Shown piece by piece: positions 62,458 through 64,000 of a stretch of DNA of 64,000 nucleotides. The DNA is from an uncultured Streptomyces sp. Lineage in GTDB: Bacteria > Actinomycetota > Actinomycetes > Streptomycetales > Streptomycetaceae. The DNA lies in the NCBI RefSeq assembly GCF_947488945.1, contig NZ_CANLBS010000015.1, positions 1-64,000 of the forward strand, given 5' to 3'. Position numbers and translations under genes: made by a program. Each line of letters opens with the position of its first letter. Within the stretch, counting starts at the first letter, position 1. Under the pieces are notes generated by a model. The model had not been told where the DNA came from. It did not search any database and saw nothing but the letters and a program-made list of their open reading frames with translations.

Positions 62458-63134
62458 GCACATCGGTTCTGGACAAGGCGCGCGCTCTTCAAAATCAGGC
62501 GCGGCACATTGCCGAAGCGCAGAAGGACGCCGCCCAGCAGGAGCGCGTGGTGCGGCGCATCGAAGAGGTACGCAGCGCACTGGAGAAGGCCACCGGGCAG
62601 ATGGAGGTTGCTGCGCTCCTCAAGGAGCGCACGGGGCAGTCGGTAAACCTGGCGTCCCTGGTTAGCGCGTATGAGCGTTTTGAGAACAAATCTCGTGGTG
62701 GCCTTCCGGCCGACCGGGTGTTCACGGAAGCCCAAAAAGCGCTCGAGGCCTGCGCCAAGGAGTTCGCTTCCGCGATTTGGGAGGCCTGGGTGGTATGGGC
62801 GCGGGCACGTGTGAGCGAGGTGTCATCGGTGCGTTTCGCGGCCCTGGCTCCGGCGGAACGCCGTGAGGCGGAGACATTGCTACAGGACATGCGCCGGCAT
62901 GCCGAGCGCAAGACCGTCGACGGCACTGTGATCCGCGCCTTTTGTACCGCTTACGCGGATTTGGCGCGTCTTTTGGAGCACGCGCCCAGCGATGTGCCGG
63001 CGAAACTCGCCCAGTTGATTGAGCGGATCGATGCAGGTGGGCTGACGCTACGCGACCTGAGTACGGGTGACATTGCGTTGCTGCGTGAATACGATCAGGA
63101 TGCTTGGATCTCTGTCACTCGGAAGGCGGATTGA
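62454..63134 (+). CDS. dpdI: DpdI-like coiled-coil protein
   Basis: A 226-residue soluble protein. Residues 5-50 (VLDKARALQNQARHIAEAQKDAAQQERVVRRIEEVRSAL span) are a strong predicted coiled coil, and a second helical stretch follows at about 85-150 (EAQKALEACAKEFASAIWEAWVVWARARV). No catalytic motif. ATG 62454 overlaps the dpdH stop by 4 bases, so stoichiometric co-expression with DpdH is likely and a DpdH-DpdI complex is plausible. The gene name is by synteny and is less certain than dpdE/F/H. Confidence 0.65.
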   Translation: MSTSVLDKARALQNQARHIAEAQKDAAQQERVVRRIEEVRSALEKATGQMEVAALLKERTGQSVNLASLVSAYERFENKSRGGLPADRVFTEAQKALEACAKEFASAIWEAWVVWARARVSEVSSVRFAALAPAERREAETLLQDMRRHAERKTVDGTVIRAFCTAYADLARLLEHAPSDVPAKLAQLIERIDAGGLTLRDLSTGDIALLREYDQDAWISVTRKAD

Positions 63135-63140
63135 CGGTCG

Positions 63141-64000
63141 GTGGCTTCGCAAACGGTTCCCAGTCGCGCTCTGCTTGGACGTGCACTCACGGTGCTTGAA
63201 GATCTTGAGTTGCCGTTGCTGTCCTGGGGGGTGACGGAGGGAGCCTTGACGCACGATGAGGTGGTGCGCGCGCTGTGGAGGCTGGCTGAACAGGACCCCG
63301 AGGCTGCTCATATGGGGGGCGAGGGACTGCTGGAAAGCCTGGTGCAGCGGCATCTGCTATTCCGTTTGCCCAACGGTCCCGAACGCTACCGCACACGTCT
63401 GGCAGAGGGTGTGCGGCTGACCGCGACCTTGCGCCAGTCTTTTGCCCCGCGGGGTTTTCGGCCCGGGTCGTCGCAACTCCCGGAGCGGTGGTGGGAGCAG
63501 GGCCGGCGTTTGGTGGCGGACTACCGCCTGCACGTAGCCGAACGCCGTTATCCGAAGCGGAACATACACGCCGCCGACGCGATAGCCGAGATGGCCCAGG
63601 TGACCGGGTGGACGAACCTGCACGCTGAGGTGGCGCGCAGCCAGATCGGCAACTACTCCCTGTCCCGGTTTCAAGTCGACGCCACCAAAGCGGTGCTGCA
63701 GGGCCTGCAAGCGGCCGACTCACGCGGCATCGTGGTCAGCGCCGGCACCGGCAGTGGCAAAACGCTGGCGTTTTATCTGCCCGACTTTGCGGCCCTGGCG
63801 CACGATCAGCGCCGCAACGCGGTGCATACCCTGGCGTTGTATCCGCGGGTGGAGTTGCTGCGGGACCAGTTGCAAGACGCAGTGGCAGGAAATCTTCGGC
63901 TGATGCAGCAGGGCTTGAGCGCGCCGCGAATCGGCGTGCTGTATGCCAAGACCCCGTGGGAGGCAGCAAATCTTACTCAGCCTGACGCCAAACGCGGGGG
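63141..64000 (+). CDS. dpdJ: DpdJ-like helicase, partial (runs off window)
   Basis: The reading frame from GTG 63141 stays open to the window edge (286 codons seen). The N-terminus (ALTVLEDLELPLLSWGVTEGALT...) is helical and leads to a DEAD/DEAH-type RecA lobe: Q-motif-like FQVDATKAVLQGL, then Walker A AGTGSGKT (201-208) and LALYPRVELLRDQ (motif Ia). This is the expected DpdJ helicase, third helicase of the cluster. It starts six bases after the dpdI stop. The remainder and any dpdK/dpdA-D genes lie beyond 64000. Confidence 0.8.
   Translation, partial: MASQTVPSRALLGRALTVLEDLELPLLSWGVTEGALTHDEVVRALWRLAEQDPEAAHMGGEGLLESLVQRHLLFRLPNGPERYRTRLAEGVRLTATLRQSFAPRGFRPGSSQLPERWWEQGRRLVADYRLHVAERRYPKRNIHAADAIAEMAQVTGWTNLHAEVARSQIGNYSLSRFQVDATKAVLQGLQAADSRGIVVSAGTGSGKTLAFYLPDFAALAHDQRRNAVHTLALYPRVELLRDQLQDAVAGNLRLMQQGLSAPRIGVLYAKTPWEAANLTQPDAKRG

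Noticed and set aside
52649..64000. DISARM or BREX as the identity of the helicase cluster
   Set aside because: No DISARM DUF1998/PLD/methylase set, no BrxC/PglZ/PglX; gene order and protein sizes fit Dpd better.

Overview
The window is very GC-rich, with strong G/C bias at third codon positions, many GTG/TTG starts, several likely leaderless starts and ATGA/GTGA gene overlaps. It carries HrdD-like sigma, SepX, DUF6227, DUF4265 and LysR/TetR/MarR genes typical of a Streptomyces chromosome. The only RNA gene seen is one tRNA-Ala(CGC).

Layout. 0.3-4.8 kb: a CsbD-like stress protein, then a monooxygenase / alpha-beta hydrolase / short-chain dehydrogenase operon divergent from a MerR regulator (mymA-like gene order). 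4.9-10.1 kb: exonuclease III, a GNAT enzyme, several small Streptomyces hypotheticals (one with a RHIM-like amyloid-signalling motif), DUF4265 and DUF1963 proteins. 10.4-16.7 kb: the tRNA and a conserved block galU-glp(moeA)-moaC-mog-rimJ-sepX that mixes molybdopterin biosynthesis with cell division, with 5-FTHF cyclo-ligase divergent from galU. 16.7-25.7 kb: penicillin acylase-type hydrolase, K+/H+ antiporter, MFS exporter, FmdB zinc ribbon behind a CIRCE-like operator, MTA phosphorylase, RcpC/CpaB protein. 25.9-34.9 kb: an anaerobic-looking block transcribed as pflB, pflA, then a membrane b-type subunit, a molybdopterin oxidoreductase, a 4x[4Fe-4S] protein, a Rieske protein and a small membrane protein. 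A CRP/FNR-type palindrome lies upstream of pflB. 35.2-48.9 kb: P1 peptidase, DUF6227, HrdD-like sigma factor, PAT-like acetyltransferase, extradiol dioxygenase/MarR pair, two MFS exporters with TetR and LysR regulators, an M6 metalloprotease and an MBL hydrolase.

48.97-52.6 kb is a mobile-element graveyard: a truncated SARP-type regulator, a nearly intact IS5-family element with a frameshifted transposase, and decayed IS3 and IS30 fragments, apparently nested. Directly after it, 52.6-64.0 kb holds six tightly coupled, co-directional genes read as dpdE, dpdF, dpdG, dpdH, dpdI and the start of dpdJ: a SNF2-type helicase, a RecQ-like helicase, a small protein, a large P-loop ATPase, a coiled-coil protein and another helicase. 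This is the helicase/ATPase (putatively restriction) arm of the Dpd 7-deazaguanine DNA-modification system. It runs off the right edge. The modification genes (dpdA and the 7-deazaguanine precursor genes) are not in view.
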